Positions 21,501 through 31,012 of a DNA stretch of 64,000 bases are shown here, piece after piece; within the stretch, counting starts at the first letter, position 1, and each line of letters starts with the position of its first letter. This DNA is from a bacterium (lineage in GTDB: Bacteria; UBA8248), in contig JAVEPB010000057.1 of NCBI GenBank assembly GCA_030922375.1, positions 1 through 64,000 on the forward strand. The letters run 5' to 3'. Both the position numbers and the translations under genes were made by a program. The notes under the pieces were generated by a model. The model did not search any database, was not told where the DNA came from, and was given only the letters and a program-made list of their open reading frames with translations.

Positions 21501-21568
21501 AATTGGAAGCCCAGATAGCCCAAAACCGAGGCGATAAGCAAAACCGTCCACATAACATCAACAATCAC
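18554..21568 (-). CDS. Large polytopic fusion: GT39-like N-terminal half + O-antigen ligase/polymerase (Wzy_C) C-terminal half
   Basis: 1004 aa; C-terminal NYFAAYCILVGSMMMG...ENPIWGSGIGTFEDEVARIERT...VPAHNEYLRVLVEGGAVGLVAFLLL typical of O-antigen ligases; Gly/Pro-rich repeat segment between halves. Confidence 0.8.
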   Translation of the reverse strand: MIVDVMWTVLLIASVLGYLGFQFSNNISSSKKIFYGILIVAFLLRVASALVLSLTELVPEKYQMDSMSYEYKAWRLSRGFEIEEPSESVWNFVWMISRIFVVFGYVPLLLGVLGVLTGVLTVRNIYKVTELVGGDRAAALVSGVWAILPSVVFVTSQPLRDPIIFLILSTILLWMVRLEKGEPGSLSLAAGVALFTILLCFFRPHQMIIVLMALIVAPLATFGWDLQKPASSRYCIRGLGALAFTAFLVVDCHSLNGLDLVRQYSDTGYAQFNALRVSFANLVPVSREVKIIAQSKSKKYAVPPKVREGAPKVREGAPGIGETAPGVMGPRSGPRPVAKGKDSGAPAKEQKIFGAEVRDGVLTGYRFDDGGERGTILEFSIVSDKNMREFLLRYPLRILSFLLSPFPWQSRSLFLKVTVAENMFLYGFLIFGLISVPLLLRSNPSQVRFMLLYMVFSVAVYSLIEGNVGTGYRHRMQFGWGLLIPGAIYLTKSLPGWGYQKTAHYLSFRSFWPLLYIDDLAGVAEYERGHWVDALVAKITQQNYLLGILYAFLGIQFFVIMTLQYELILTALLLPPFVCLIIGLVNPSAGFSLGMGILPLLTVEMAVSGGRSISVAKLTMAAMLLIWILSRERGRSIKPPLLSAWIAFLAVSLISVVFGNASIGSIWAIAEVIIPFLLFIAVDELFRNKESTRELVTIMAIAGATVIGLWVVQRGFAVFTDINVPMLIRFGIEQKTPEYMASTLAQPNYFAAYCILVGSMMMGIGASLRGKSRYAYYVGGAIAWFCLLWIGSMGAIIGILTAFLLGVSIIINEKKKKALIVGVLAISGLIVWGSIVSPRRFEKIQITDGSIVPRKYALNLGLRSWYENPIWGSGIGTFEDEVARIERTFSGPIPPFRRDVKSVPAHNEYLRVLVEGGAVGLVAFLLLHFLLLFYLWQEAKRGDPISYWTFIGLVGFSVHALFENVFSYSVFSAFFWVYGLISLIAVRNDGNGNSLVDEMNIQTT
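20616..20657. repeat. Perfect 21-bp tandem duplication GGCGCGCCTTCTCTGACCTTG x2, in frame
   Basis: Copies at 20616-20636 and 20637-20657; encode (KVREGAP)x2 on the minus strand. Confidence 0.95.
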
Positions 21569-21575
21569 TTAAAAC

Positions 21576-21681
21576 GACCTCTCGGAATAAACCTAGCGGC
21601 TGAAATTGCACGGGGCATACAGGAAAGAAATTCACCTGGCCCTTTTTTGAATCGAAATTTGTTTCGGAGATTTCTAACCGG
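21576..21681. repeat. Intergenic diverged repeat, copy A
   Basis: Aligns by eye with 22821-22926 along ~106 nt (shared CTGAAATT, ACAGG, GAGAAATTCA/AAGAAATTCA, TTCGG.GATTT.TAACCGG). Confidence 0.7.
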
Positions 21682-21802
21682 AAATTCCGGATTTCAAGAT
21701 TAATATGAAACACACCTCTTCCGCTCACTTGCTAGATCGGGGCTGTCCTATAAATTTCGCTCGCCCGTATTGCTGGTTTCGCTCCGAATTCATAACTAAA
21801 CA

Positions 21803-22753
21803 TTAAGAAGTCCGCCGATAAATAGAGATTAACATTACGCCCATACAAACCAAAATAAACCCGGGGAGCAGAATCAGCGTGATGGGACGGAGAATGCGCT
21901 CCTGTCTTCCCAACCGGGGAGTCTGATTATCAGCAAAGTGCACAAATTGAAGTTTCTTTCCGAAAAAAGGAATGCCATATTCTTTAAAGTCAGTTCTGTT
22001 AACAACCGAAATATTAGCAAATCTCTCTAAAATGACACCAAAGTTATTAGGCTGGGTGGTGGATCCGTTGCGAACCATTTTGAGTTTGCCCCTTTTTCTG
22101 GGATCCCGGTATGATAAATGGCCTTCTAAAGCTGAGACGGGCTTTCCGTCAAGGTAATACAACGCATTTAGCAGAACATCCACCGCAATCCACTTCCCCA
22201 ATTCATCGACCCAAACCTCCGAAATGTAGTGGCCTTGCCAATCCTTGGACTGAAGATGAACGACTCGCGCGGGGATACCGACACTCAATGCCGATCCCAC
22301 AAAAAAAGTGACAAAGGCGTCGCAAATGCCGCCCCCGCGTTCTTGCTTGCGGAGAGAAATGGTCTTTTCGTAGTCGAACATCCCGTATCCGCTCAAGTAG
22401 GATTCGTAGCGAAATTGATCACGCACCCACTGGCGCAACCGAACAACTTCCTCTACTTGCACAAACTTCCCGGGATTAAGTTTTTCAGGAACAATTTTCC
22501 TGTAGTTCCGGAGGGAGGGATAATTTTCCTTTACCAAATAATGTAAAATTCCCCCAGGAGACCGAAACCACCCGTCGGGGCTTTGGCGTGGATTCCAGTA
22601 CAGGTCTTCCCGGCGCTCGGTATTCACCACATCGATGCGGCTATAAGGGAGATATTTCAAGTACCAAAGACCGCCGGCCTCAATTGACACAAGAACCGAA
22701 AGAAAAATCAACCACTTTCGACTTTTCCTAAACAAATACATGCATTTTCTCAA
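21803..22753 (-). CDS. Transglutaminase-like cysteine protease-fold protein, membrane anchored
   Basis: GGGICDAFVTFFVGSALSVGIPARVVHLQSKDWQGHYISEVWVDELGKWIAVDV (Cys-His-Asp pattern); TM segments at both ends. Confidence 0.85.
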   Translation of the reverse strand: MRKCMYLFRKSRKWLIFLSVLVSIEAGGLWYLKYLPYSRIDVVNTERREDLYWNPRQSPDGWFRSPGGILHYLVKENYPSLRNYRKIVPEKLNPGKFVQVEEVVRLRQWVRDQFRYESYLSGYGMFDYEKTISLRKQERGGGICDAFVTFFVGSALSVGIPARVVHLQSKDWQGHYISEVWVDELGKWIAVDVLLNALYYLDGKPVSALEGHLSYRDPRKRGKLKMVRNGSTTQPNNFGVILERFANISVVNRTDFKEYGIPFFGKKLQFVHFADNQTPRLGRQERILRPITLILLPGFILVCMGVMLISIYRRTS

Positions 22754-22820
22754 TCATTAACTACACAAGAAAGAACAACTTTAATTTTGAAAGATGTGGT
22801 AGCACTCTCACATAAAATGC

Positions 22821-22926
22821 CACCTCTTAGAAAAAAACCTCGCGACTGAAATTATATCGAGCAGACAGGTGAGAAATTCAAGCTGTCCTTTTCAAACCGA
22901 TATTTGATTCGGGGATTTTTAACCGG
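22821..22926. repeat. Intergenic diverged repeat, copy B
   Basis: See copy A 21576-21681. Confidence 0.7.
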
Positions 22927-22951
22927 GGCCTCCGTATCAGCAGTTTTCCAT

Positions 22952-24079
22952 TCACCCTTCGGCATAAATTCGCTCATATTCGGTGACCACGGCGGGAAGA
23001 TTAAACAAATCGCCGACACGCCGGCGCGCCGCCTCCCCTAATTTTCTCCGGCCTTCCGCTCCCATCACGACAAATTCCCCCATGGCCTCTGCAAGGGCTG
23101 CCGGGTCACCCGGACTCATGATTCGCCCGGTTTCTCCGACGATATGTTTTGAATCGCCGACATCCGTCGCCACACATGGCACCCCGCAGGCCATCCCTTC
23201 CCCGATGACATTTGAAAATCCCTCTCCAAACACCGAGGGGAGACAAAGGAAATCGAAACCCGGCATGAGCGCCGGGATGTCCCCCCGCTCCCCGAGCAGG
23301 TGGAACCGCCCTTCCAGGCTTAGGTGCTCTATATTCCTTCTCAACTCGGCGTTCTCCAGCGTCACCCCTTTACCGGCGAGTACGAAGTGGACCTCCGGAT
23401 ATTTTTTGCCGACAAGACCTGCGGATTGGAGAAATCCGGCATGACCCTTCATCGGATCATACCGCGCAATCATTCCGGCTAAGACCGAATCTGGAGGCAC
23501 CCCCAATTCACCGCACAGCTTCGATTTCGCTCCCTCGTCCGGCCGAAATTCCTCTAAATCGAATCCATTGAATATCACCCGCCAACTTTTCGGAGAGTAT
23601 CCGCGGAGGATATGCTGCTCCCGCCCGGCCTCGGAATTGACGATCACCATTTCGGGGAGCGAAGAGAGGCGGGCCAAAATCGGCACAAGCCATGAAGATA
23701 AGCGCGAATAATGGGTCATTTCCATATCCGAGCATCGGACGTTCCAAAATATCCGCCGGACGCCGGCGAGCTTGCCCGCTATCAAGCCGAACAGATCCGC
23801 ATGATAGAGCCAGGTTTGCAGAACATCGGGCTTTTCTTTCTTTAGTATCCGGACAAAGCGAATGAGCGAGCGAAGCGAGGGGCGGCCCCGCTTCATCCCG
23901 AGCGTGAAAAGGGGAATCCCCGCCTCCTTGATGCACTTCCCCAGGGAATCCTCACCCGTCATGGAAACGACCGAATGCGATACCTTCCTCCGGTCAGAGG
24001 CGGAAACCAGCTTCACCAACATCCACTCGGCGCCTCCGGTTTCAAGTTCGGTAATAACGTGGAAAACTTTTTTCATCAA
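22952..24079 (-). CDS. Glycosyltransferase family 4
   Basis: HVITELETGGAEWMLVKLV...VFGEGFSNVIGEGMACGVPCVATDVGDSKHIVGETG. Confidence 0.92.
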   Translation of the reverse strand: MMKKVFHVITELETGGAEWMLVKLVSASDRRKVSHSVVSMTGEDSLGKCIKEAGIPLFTLGMKRGRPSLRSLIRFVRILKKEKPDVLQTWLYHADLFGLIAGKLAGVRRIFWNVRCSDMEMTHYSRLSSWLVPILARLSSLPEMVIVNSEAGREQHILRGYSPKSWRVIFNGFDLEEFRPDEGAKSKLCGELGVPPDSVLAGMIARYDPMKGHAGFLQSAGLVGKKYPEVHFVLAGKGVTLENAELRRNIEHLSLEGRFHLLGERGDIPALMPGFDFLCLPSVFGEGFSNVIGEGMACGVPCVATDVGDSKHIVGETGRIMSPGDPAALAEAMGEFVVMGAEGRRKLGEAARRRVGDLFNLPAVVTEYERIYAEG

Positions 24080-25197
24080 AGAGCGCTCAGTGCGCGATGC
24101 GTAGTCTCTATCAGGCGGTGGCGGCTGAATCGGCCGACAATTCTCTCCCGCACTTTCGTGGACAATTCCTGACCATTTTTTTCAATCGCGCCTATCAAGG
24201 TGCAAAGACCCTCTGCCAGGGCCTCGGAGTCTCCCGGCGGAACCACAACGCCTGTATCGCCTACAATGCGGGCGGAATCCCCCACATCCGTCACCACGCA
24301 CGGAACCCCGCAGGCCATCGCCTCGGCTACCGCATTCGAAAACCCCTCCCCAAATACGGACGCCGAGCACGCCACATCGAAGGCGTTATATACATCGTTC
24401 ATATCGTTTCGGGAGCCGCTCCAGACGACGCGATCATTCAGGCCCAGTTCACACGAGAGTTTAACGAGAGATTCCCGGAATACGCCTGACCCCTCTCCCA
24501 CACATACAAAAACCAGATCACTTTTCTTTTGTGCCGCCTGGGCCGCCGCGCGAAGAAAAGTCTCATGCCCCTTCATCGGGTCCAGCCTTCCCACGAGCCC
24601 AACCAACCGTGCCCCGGGGTCCAATCCCCAGGCCGCTCTCGCGGCGCTCCCTCCGGCCCGATCGGGCTGAAATCGCTCCGTGTCGATGCCGTTTGGAATA
24701 AACGTAATTTTCTCTTTTGAGAATCCACCCGTTTCAAGGCAGACGCGTCCCGCCTCGGAATTAACAATGATCGCGTCGGCCCTTCCGCTCATCAAAGACT
24801 CAAGCCGGTAGCTCAGGCGGGAGAGCCAGTCGTAATGAGACAATTCCATATTCGAGGCGCGAATCCCCCAAACAATCCTGGTGGATGGAATGAAGAATTT
24901 GATAAGACCCGTCAATATATTGGGGACGGTCAGATAGCTATGGAGGATTTGCGGATTCTCTCGGCGCACGAACCCGATCAACCGCCACAGAAAACCGATT
25001 ACATCCCATCGGCCTTTTTTCTCGAGATTGAAAACAGGTACATCCGCCGCCCGAAGCTCCTCCTCGAGTTCGTTTCCGGGATAAAACACCGCAACGACGA
25101 CCGAGACACCGCCGTCTTTCAATCCCTTCGCCAACTCGACAACCTGACGCTCGGCACCTCCATAGGAAAGCTGCTGCACCAGAAAAACAATCTTCAT
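24076..25197 (-). CDS. Glycosyltransferase family 4 (start placed at internal Met, MKIVFLVQQLSYGGAERQ)
   Basis: LVQQLSYGGAERQVVELAKGL...VFGEGFSNAVAEAMACGVPCVVTDVGDSARIVGDTG; ORF is open to 25383 but domain begins at 25197. Confidence 0.92.
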   Translation of the reverse strand: MKIVFLVQQLSYGGAERQVVELAKGLKDGGVSVVVAVFYPGNELEEELRAADVPVFNLEKKGRWDVIGFLWRLIGFVRRENPQILHSYLTVPNILTGLIKFFIPSTRIVWGIRASNMELSHYDWLSRLSYRLESLMSGRADAIIVNSEAGRVCLETGGFSKEKITFIPNGIDTERFQPDRAGGSAARAAWGLDPGARLVGLVGRLDPMKGHETFLRAAAQAAQKKSDLVFVCVGEGSGVFRESLVKLSCELGLNDRVVWSGSRNDMNDVYNAFDVACSASVFGEGFSNAVAEAMACGVPCVVTDVGDSARIVGDTGVVVPPGDSEALAEGLCTLIGAIEKNGQELSTKVRERIVGRFSRHRLIETTHRALSAL

Positions 25198-25258
25198 CGC
25201 ACCGAAACCGTTATGCGGCCCACTGGCTCCGCCGGACGGCTTTTTGGTCAAATTTTCT

Positions 25259-27229
25259 TCAGGCCGCAACCGGTGTCCTCGCCTCCCGCCACGCCTGAAA
25301 CATGAGAACGCACCATAGTTGATGATGCCAATTGCGCCTGCCGGAAAGATGCTCCGCCCATTTTGTCCGGACCTCTTCGACACCGAAAAAACCTTCCCGG
25401 CTCAACCGGTCTTGGGCTAAAAGGCTCTCGGCCCAATCCCGCAGATCGCCGCGGAGCCAGCTATCGATCGGCACCCCGAATCCCATTTTCGGACGTTCGA
25501 TCAGTTCCCGAGGCACATGCCGGTATAAAACCTCGCGCAGTATCCATTTGCTGCCGCCCTTTCGAATTTTCATTTTCGCAGGCAGTCGAGCGGCGAATTC
25601 AAATACCCTGTGGTCCAGCAGGGGAATTCGAGACTCCAGGCTCACCCTCATACTCGCCCGATCTACTTTCACGAGGATATCGTCGGGCAAATAAACCAGC
25701 GCATCGAGCAGCATCATCCGGAGCCTGAAATCGCCATCCCCGGGCCAGAGGACGGAATTGCTCAATATCGTCTCCGGCTCCTCTCCCCCTAGGACCACCG
25801 CCCCGGGCGATTTCCAGTGCGACACCAGCCGCAGGTACATCTCCTCACGCCCCGAGGCCGATAGGATTCCGGCTATCTTGTGAACCTTGTCCCCCACCTG
25901 TTGATACCGCATTCGGCTCGGCAAAATCGGGGCAAGGGCGGAGGCCACCCTATCCCAAGCCTGGACCGAAAGACCCGTCATCGCCGCGGTTCCGGCGCTC
26001 CGCAACGGCCTCGCGACCCGGTTAAGAATGCGGCCGAAAAAATCTCCCCAAAGGTAGCGGTTATAGCCACCGAAAAGTTCGTCGCCGCCGTCGCCCGACA
26101 AACTTACGGTTACATCTTCCCGGGCCAAGCGGGCGATAAGAAACGTCGGAATCTGGGAAGAGTCCGCAAATGGCTCATCGTAAATATGCGGGAGGTCCGG
26201 AACGACATCCAGGGCATCCTGCTCGGTGACGTAAAGCTCGGTGTGATCGGTGCCCAAATGCGCGGCCACGGCTTTCGCGCTCTCGGCCTCGTTAAATCGA
26301 TCTTCGTTAAATCCGATCGAAAAAGTCTTCACCGGACGCGGCCGGATGCTTTGCATCAGGGCGACCACTGCGGAGGAATCCACCCCACCGGACAAAAAAG
26401 CGCCCACCGGGACATCCGAGACCAGACACTTCTCGACGGCATCCAGAAGCAATCGCTCCAGCTCGTCCACGGCTTCGGCTTCGGAACCGGAAAACAAATC
26501 CTGGCCCCCGGCTCGAAACGCATCGGCGGCCGACCAGTAAGGTGTTGGCTCCGGCAATTCGAACGGACCCCGCCGGGCGCAGGAAATACTCAAATACGTA
26601 GCCGGAGGAAGCTTGGATACGCCCTCGTAAATCGTATGAGGGGCCGGGATAAAACCATGGCGCATCAACAAGGTCAGCCCGGCGCGGGAGATTTCCGCGC
26701 GGAAGGCGGGATGCGCCTCGACCGCTTTTAACTCGGAAGCGAAAAAAAGAACTCCGCCCGCCCATCCGAAATAGAGCGGCTTTTGGCCCAGGCGATCCCT
26801 GGCCAGCGAGAGCGTTCGCTCTTCCCTATCCCAGAGGGCCAGGGCAAACATACCGTTCGAGCGCTCGAGAGTCCGCTCGAGCCCCCAATGCGCGATTCCG
26901 GCCAGAAAGACCTCCGTATCGGAACTCCCCCGGAAGCGGACGCCGGTCTCTTTTCGAAGCTCATCCGCCAGATCACGATAGTTATAAATTTCGCCGTTAT
27001 ACGCGATGACGTAGCGGCCACAGCTTGAAACCATCGGCTGGTGACCCTCGGCACTCAAATCGATGACCGAGAGTCTCCGGTGGCCGAGGGCTATCCCGGC
27101 TTCCGCATCGGTCCACTCCCCCTCATCGTCCGGACCCCGGTGGCGAAGGGTGTTTGCCGAGCGGTGAACAACCTGGGCAATATTCTCCATGGAGCCGGAG
27201 GAGTCGTAAAAACCGATAAAACCGCACAT
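25259..27229 (-). CDS. asnB: Asparagine synthase (glutamine-hydrolysing) family
   Basis: [12 protein letters not shown]...[33 protein letters not shown]. Confidence 0.9.
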   Translation of the reverse strand: MCGFIGFYDSSGSMENIAQVVHRSANTLRHRGPDDEGEWTDAEAGIALGHRRLSVIDLSAEGHQPMVSSCGRYVIAYNGEIYNYRDLADELRKETGVRFRGSSDTEVFLAGIAHWGLERTLERSNGMFALALWDREERTLSLARDRLGQKPLYFGWAGGVLFFASELKAVEAHPAFRAEISRAGLTLLMRHGFIPAPHTIYEGVSKLPPATYLSISCARRGPFELPEPTPYWSAADAFRAGGQDLFSGSEAEAVDELERLLLDAVEKCLVSDVPVGAFLSGGVDSSAVVALMQSIRPRPVKTFSIGFNEDRFNEAESAKAVAAHLGTDHTELYVTEQDALDVVPDLPHIYDEPFADSSQIPTFLIARLAREDVTVSLSGDGGDELFGGYNRYLWGDFFGRILNRVARPLRSAGTAAMTGLSVQAWDRVASALAPILPSRMRYQQVGDKVHKIAGILSASGREEMYLRLVSHWKSPGAVVLGGEEPETILSNSVLWPGDGDFRLRMMLLDALVYLPDDILVKVDRASMRVSLESRIPLLDHRVFEFAARLPAKMKIRKGGSKWILREVLYRHVPRELIERPKMGFGVPIDSWLRGDLRDWAESLLAQDRLSREGFFGVEEVRTKWAEHLSGRRNWHHQLWCVLMFQAWREARTPVAA

Positions 27230-27323
27230 TTTCAGGCACCTAAATTAAATGAAATAACTCGGATTCAACTACAAGGGCTGGCGCTCGCCGATTCGCCGCT
27301 TGGAAGCACAAAAGTCATGGCCG

Positions 27324-28202
27324 CTACCCGGACACCGGCCCCGCGATGAGGGCTGTCTTGAGGAACAATTCTTCCGCCGTGTACCGCTCCGTCCAATAAG
27401 GAATGGGCGTCTCATCGTAAAACTCCGGGAACGGACAATACGGAACCAACACCGCCTCGAACCCGGCCTCCTTGAAGATGCGTAAAACGTCTTTCCCGCG
27501 CGCGAGATTGACCAGGCGGCCATGTTTGGCAATGCGCTCTTCCGGCGTGACCGTATAAAGCCCCTTAAACGGACTTTTTGTCCCCTGATGATTGCCAAAA
27601 TCAACGAGATGAAGAAAACGCCCACCCGGCGCCGTCAGCTCATGCAGGCGGATAACCGTTTCTTCGAGCGGAAAAACGTGTTCAAAACACGAGTTGGACA
27701 AAGCCAGATCAAATTTCCTCTCCAGATTACTATCGAGCAACACCTCGCGAACGATGACCACTCTCTCGTCCATACGTGAAAGAAATTCCTCAAACGTCAT
27801 TCGCTGACCATACAGCGCGGTCAAATCCTTGTAGACGTTCAAAAGATATGCATCCTTGTAGGCGGGCGTCTCCAGGATTTCAGGGTTGAAATAAGGGTCG
27901 ACGCAAAAATATTCCTCACACCCCAGGAACACGCCCATTGACGCCCATCCGAGGACGGGACCGGAGCCCATCTCGATAACCCGCTTTCCCTCGAACCTGA
28001 TCGGCTCCCACGGACAATTCGCGGAAAGAATGGCCTCGTAGCGGCTCAAAAAATCATAGTGCCGCTGAGTACGCATATGCTTATGTGAGCTGAGAATATC
28101 CTCCACCTCCGGGATATCGGTTTGCCTCAAGCCGAGCTTGGCCTGAACTTTTCTTCCCCAATCCTTCGGAGGAACTTCCAAAAGCCTTTTCATCAATCTC
28201 AT
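27324..28202 (-). CDS. SAM methyltransferase-like protein
   Basis: KRVIEMGSGPVLGWASMGVFLGCEEYFCVDPYF...LALSNSCFEHVFPLEETVIRLHELTAPGGRFLHLVDF; start at 28202 gives ATGA overlap with upstream GT4. Confidence 0.7.
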   Translation of the reverse strand: MRLMKRLLEVPPKDWGRKVQAKLGLRQTDIPEVEDILSSHKHMRTQRHYDFLSRYEAILSANCPWEPIRFEGKRVIEMGSGPVLGWASMGVFLGCEEYFCVDPYFNPEILETPAYKDAYLLNVYKDLTALYGQRMTFEEFLSRMDERVVIVREVLLDSNLERKFDLALSNSCFEHVFPLEETVIRLHELTAPGGRFLHLVDFGNHQGTKSPFKGLYTVTPEERIAKHGRLVNLARGKDVLRIFKEAGFEAVLVPYCPFPEFYDETPIPYWTERYTAEELFLKTALIAGPVSG

Positions 28203-29317
28203 GAAACGCCGCCCTCCGGAGTTGGACCTTTTTGAAACTTCTCGCCAAAAAGGGTGCGCTCCCATTCAGCGAATGCATTCAAATCGCGGAAACGGGAAAT
28301 GCTGTCCCGGCCCGCCGCTCCGAGGCGAGCTCGGAAATCCTCCGCCTCAATCAACCGGGCCAGAGCGGAGGCCAGAGAATCTACATCCCCCGCTCGCACC
28401 ACCAGGCCGCTTTTACAGTCTTCAACCAAATCGATCGAACCCGGGCAGGCATCGCTGACGATAACCGGCAGGCCGCAAGCCATGGCTTCCTGCAAGGCAT
28501 TGGATGACCCCTCGTAGCGCGAGGGAAGCGCGAAGATGCCCGCACTCAAGTAATAATGATAAGGATCCCCGGTCTGGCCCGGCAGCCGGACACGCCCGGC
28601 GAGCCCAAGCTCGGCCGTCTGTCGCTCCAAATCCTCCCTGAGATCGCCTTCTCCGATAATGACCAACGACCAGCAGGGAAATTTGGGAGAAATCCGGGCA
28701 AACGCCGAAATCAGTACGTCATGGGCCTTTTGCGGATGAAGCCTGCCGACCGCGAGCACGACAGGCCCGGGCGTAGGCTCCCGGCCGGGAGGCTCGGGCG
28801 GCGGATTGGGCAGCAATACCAGCTTCTCCGGTGGAACATAAGACCTCATGGCCTCGATAGCGGCCCCGGAGTTCGCCGTAACGACATCCGCAAAACGGTA
28901 TAGCGCCCGGCGAAGGGCGTCCCAGACCCGACCGAAGGACTGGCGGGCGGGATCGTTTCTCTCCGAAATCACCACCCTGGCGCCCAGGAATTTGGCGGCG
29001 AGAATCACAACGATATTGATGGGCGCTCCGAATCCGACCACAACCCGCGGGCATTCTTCCCGAAGAATTTTCCTCAAGGCCATAACGCGGCGAAGATTGG
29101 CGATCAATCCGGCTACAAGATTTTTCGATACGTCTATTCCGCCGGCGACCCGCCTTTTGACCTTCGAGTTCAAGGTAAAAAAGTCTGTCTCCGCACCGGC
29201 CAGAGTAACCACCGCAACCCCGCGGCCATCCCGGGCCCACCGGTCGGCAAGCGCCGTCGCAACGCGCTGAGCGCCGCCGCCGCCCAGCCCTTCGATGACT
29301 ATGACAATCTCCGGCAC
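28199..29317 (-). CDS. Glycosyltransferase family 4
   Basis: VIEGLGGGGAQRVATALADRW...ALPSRYEGSSNALQEAMACGLPVIVSDACPGSIDLV. Confidence 0.92.
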   Translation of the reverse strand: MPEIVIVIEGLGGGGAQRVATALADRWARDGRGVAVVTLAGAETDFFTLNSKVKRRVAGGIDVSKNLVAGLIANLRRVMALRKILREECPRVVVGFGAPINIVVILAAKFLGARVVISERNDPARQSFGRVWDALRRALYRFADVVTANSGAAIEAMRSYVPPEKLVLLPNPPPEPPGREPTPGPVVLAVGRLHPQKAHDVLISAFARISPKFPCWSLVIIGEGDLREDLERQTAELGLAGRVRLPGQTGDPYHYYLSAGIFALPSRYEGSSNALQEAMACGLPVIVSDACPGSIDLVEDCKSGLVVRAGDVDSLASALARLIEAEDFRARLGAAGRDSISRFRDLNAFAEWERTLFGEKFQKGPTPEGGVS

Positions 29318-29429
29318 GCGCGAAGGGATTTCCTATACAGAAGAATGACCGATATGCATCCTGAAAAAAATCTACGCGACTCAAAACACCGGCGAATATT
29401 TTTTAGGCGCCGAGGCAATTCGAAACAGG

Positions 29430-29993
29430 CTATTCAATGAGAGAAAGACCCTCGCCTCCCTCCTGATAGCGCTCGCCGGTGCGCGGGCAGACCAGATCGG
29501 AGCCAAGCCGATCTCCGCTCCGGCTGACCCAACCAATTCGCCGGGCGGGAATCCCCACCACCAGGCCATAGTCAGGAACATCCTCGGTCACCACCGAACC
29601 GGCTCCGATCATGGCGTAGCAGCCAATCAAATTTCCGCACACCACCGTCGCGTTGGCTCCGATGGTCGCTCCGCGCCCGACCCTCGTCGGGAGAAATTCA
29701 TCTTTCCGCTCAACAAAAGCGCGAGGGGTCAGTACGTTCGTAAACACACAGGAAGGCCCGCAAAAAACTTCCTCCTCCAGAGTCACTCCTTTATAAAGAG
29801 AAACATTGTTCTGGATCTTACATCCATCCCCGACACTCACGTCCGGGCCGGCCATGACGTTCTGTCCGAGCACACAACGGGCACCGATGCGCGTTCCCCG
29901 GATCAGGTGGCAAAAATGCCAGATTTTCGACCCATCCCCAATCTCGACACCCTCGTCCACCACTGCGGTGGGGTGGATAAACGGCTCGCTCAT
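29430..29993 (-). CDS. wbpD: Left-handed beta-helix N-acetyltransferase (WbpD/WlbB-like)
   Basis: IHPTAVVDEGVEIGDGSKIWHFCHLIRGTRIGARCVLGQNVMAGPDVSVGDGCKIQNNVSLYKGVTLEEEVFCGPSCVFTNVLTPRA. Confidence 0.88.
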   Translation of the reverse strand: MSEPFIHPTAVVDEGVEIGDGSKIWHFCHLIRGTRIGARCVLGQNVMAGPDVSVGDGCKIQNNVSLYKGVTLEEEVFCGPSCVFTNVLTPRAFVERKDEFLPTRVGRGATIGANATVVCGNLIGCYAMIGAGSVVTEDVPDYGLVVGIPARRIGWVSRSGDRLGSDLVCPRTGERYQEGGEGLSLIE

Positions 29994-31012
29994 ACCCGCT
30001 GGTCCCCCACCTTCTCGGTCGCGCCGCTAACCTGCTCGGGCACGCCGCTTGTCAGCGACCGCTGGCAGGCATCAAGGACGGTCAGGACTCGCAGTCCTTC
30101 CGCTGCATCCGAAAGAGGGCGTTTCCCCTCCGCGATGCAATCGAGGAAGTGCTCGCACTCGATAGCGAGGGGCTCTTTCGGATCGTAGGGAATGGGCTCG
30201 CCAACCGCCTTGGACACGGCGGGCAGATTGCCATCCCACCCGACTGCATGGCGGTAGAGGGTCAGCTTCTCCGGCCCCTCCTGAACATCGTCGAACACCG
30301 CCATCCCTTCGCTTCCGACGATGACCAGCTTGTGGTCCTTGAACGGATGAAGCCAGGAAACAAAAATATGCGCTTGCAGGCCGTCGTCGAAATTCAGATA
30401 GGCCAACGTTGTGTCGGCGACCGTGGGCGAAAGATAGGTCCCGCCACAGGTCATGACCGAATGGGGCATTTTCCCCGTAAGATTTAAAATCATGGAAAGG
30501 TCGTGCGGGGCAAAGGACCAGAGCGCGTTTTCCTCGCGCCTGATTTTTCCCAGGCTTAAACGATTCGAGTAAATGTAGCGGAGCGTTCCCAGCCGCCCGG
30601 ATTCAAGTGCCCCCTTTAACGCCCTGAAGGCCGGATGATAGAGAAGCAAATGCCCGACCATCAGGGTAAGCCCCAGTTTTTCGGCGAGGGCGCCCAGCGA
30701 TCGGGCCTCGCCCGGATCGAGGCAAAGCGGCTTTTCGACAAATACATTCATTCCGGCTTCTAGGGCCCGCCTGACAAGTCCACCGTGAGTCGCCGAAGGA
30801 GTCGCGATGACCACTCCGTCGAAACCAGGGTCCTCGAAGAACGCCTCGGGGTCCGTATAGGGCTTCGCACCGGGATATTTCCCCTCCAAACCGTCGATTA
30901 CCGAATCATCGCTATCGCAAAACGCAGCGAGAGAATTAAGCGCGTGAAAATTTCTCAAGTGATTTCGGCCCCAGTACCCAGAACCGATGACACCCACGCT
31001 AATGCCGCTCAT
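29990..31012 (-). CDS. Gfo/Idh/MocA oxidoreductase (WbpB/WlbA-like)
   Basis: VGVIGSGYWGRNHLRNFHAL...VVIATPSATHGGLVRRALEAGMNVFVEKPLCLD. Confidence 0.9.
   Translation of the reverse strand: MSGISVGVIGSGYWGRNHLRNFHALNSLAAFCDSDDSVIDGLEGKYPGAKPYTDPEAFFEDPGFDGVVIATPSATHGGLVRRALEAGMNVFVEKPLCLDPGEARSLGALAEKLGLTLMVGHLLLYHPAFRALKGALESGRLGTLRYIYSNRLSLGKIRREENALWSFAPHDLSMILNLTGKMPHSVMTCGGTYLSPTVADTTLAYLNFDDGLQAHIFVSWLHPFKDHKLVIVGSEGMAVFDDVQEGPEKLTLYRHAVGWDGNLPAVSKAVGEPIPYDPKEPLAIECEHFLDCIAEGKRPLSDAAEGLRVLTVLDACQRSLTSGVPEQVSGATEKVGDQRV

Noticed and set aside
25880-26731. 283-aa plus-strand ORF
   Set aside because: Antisense shadow of asnB.
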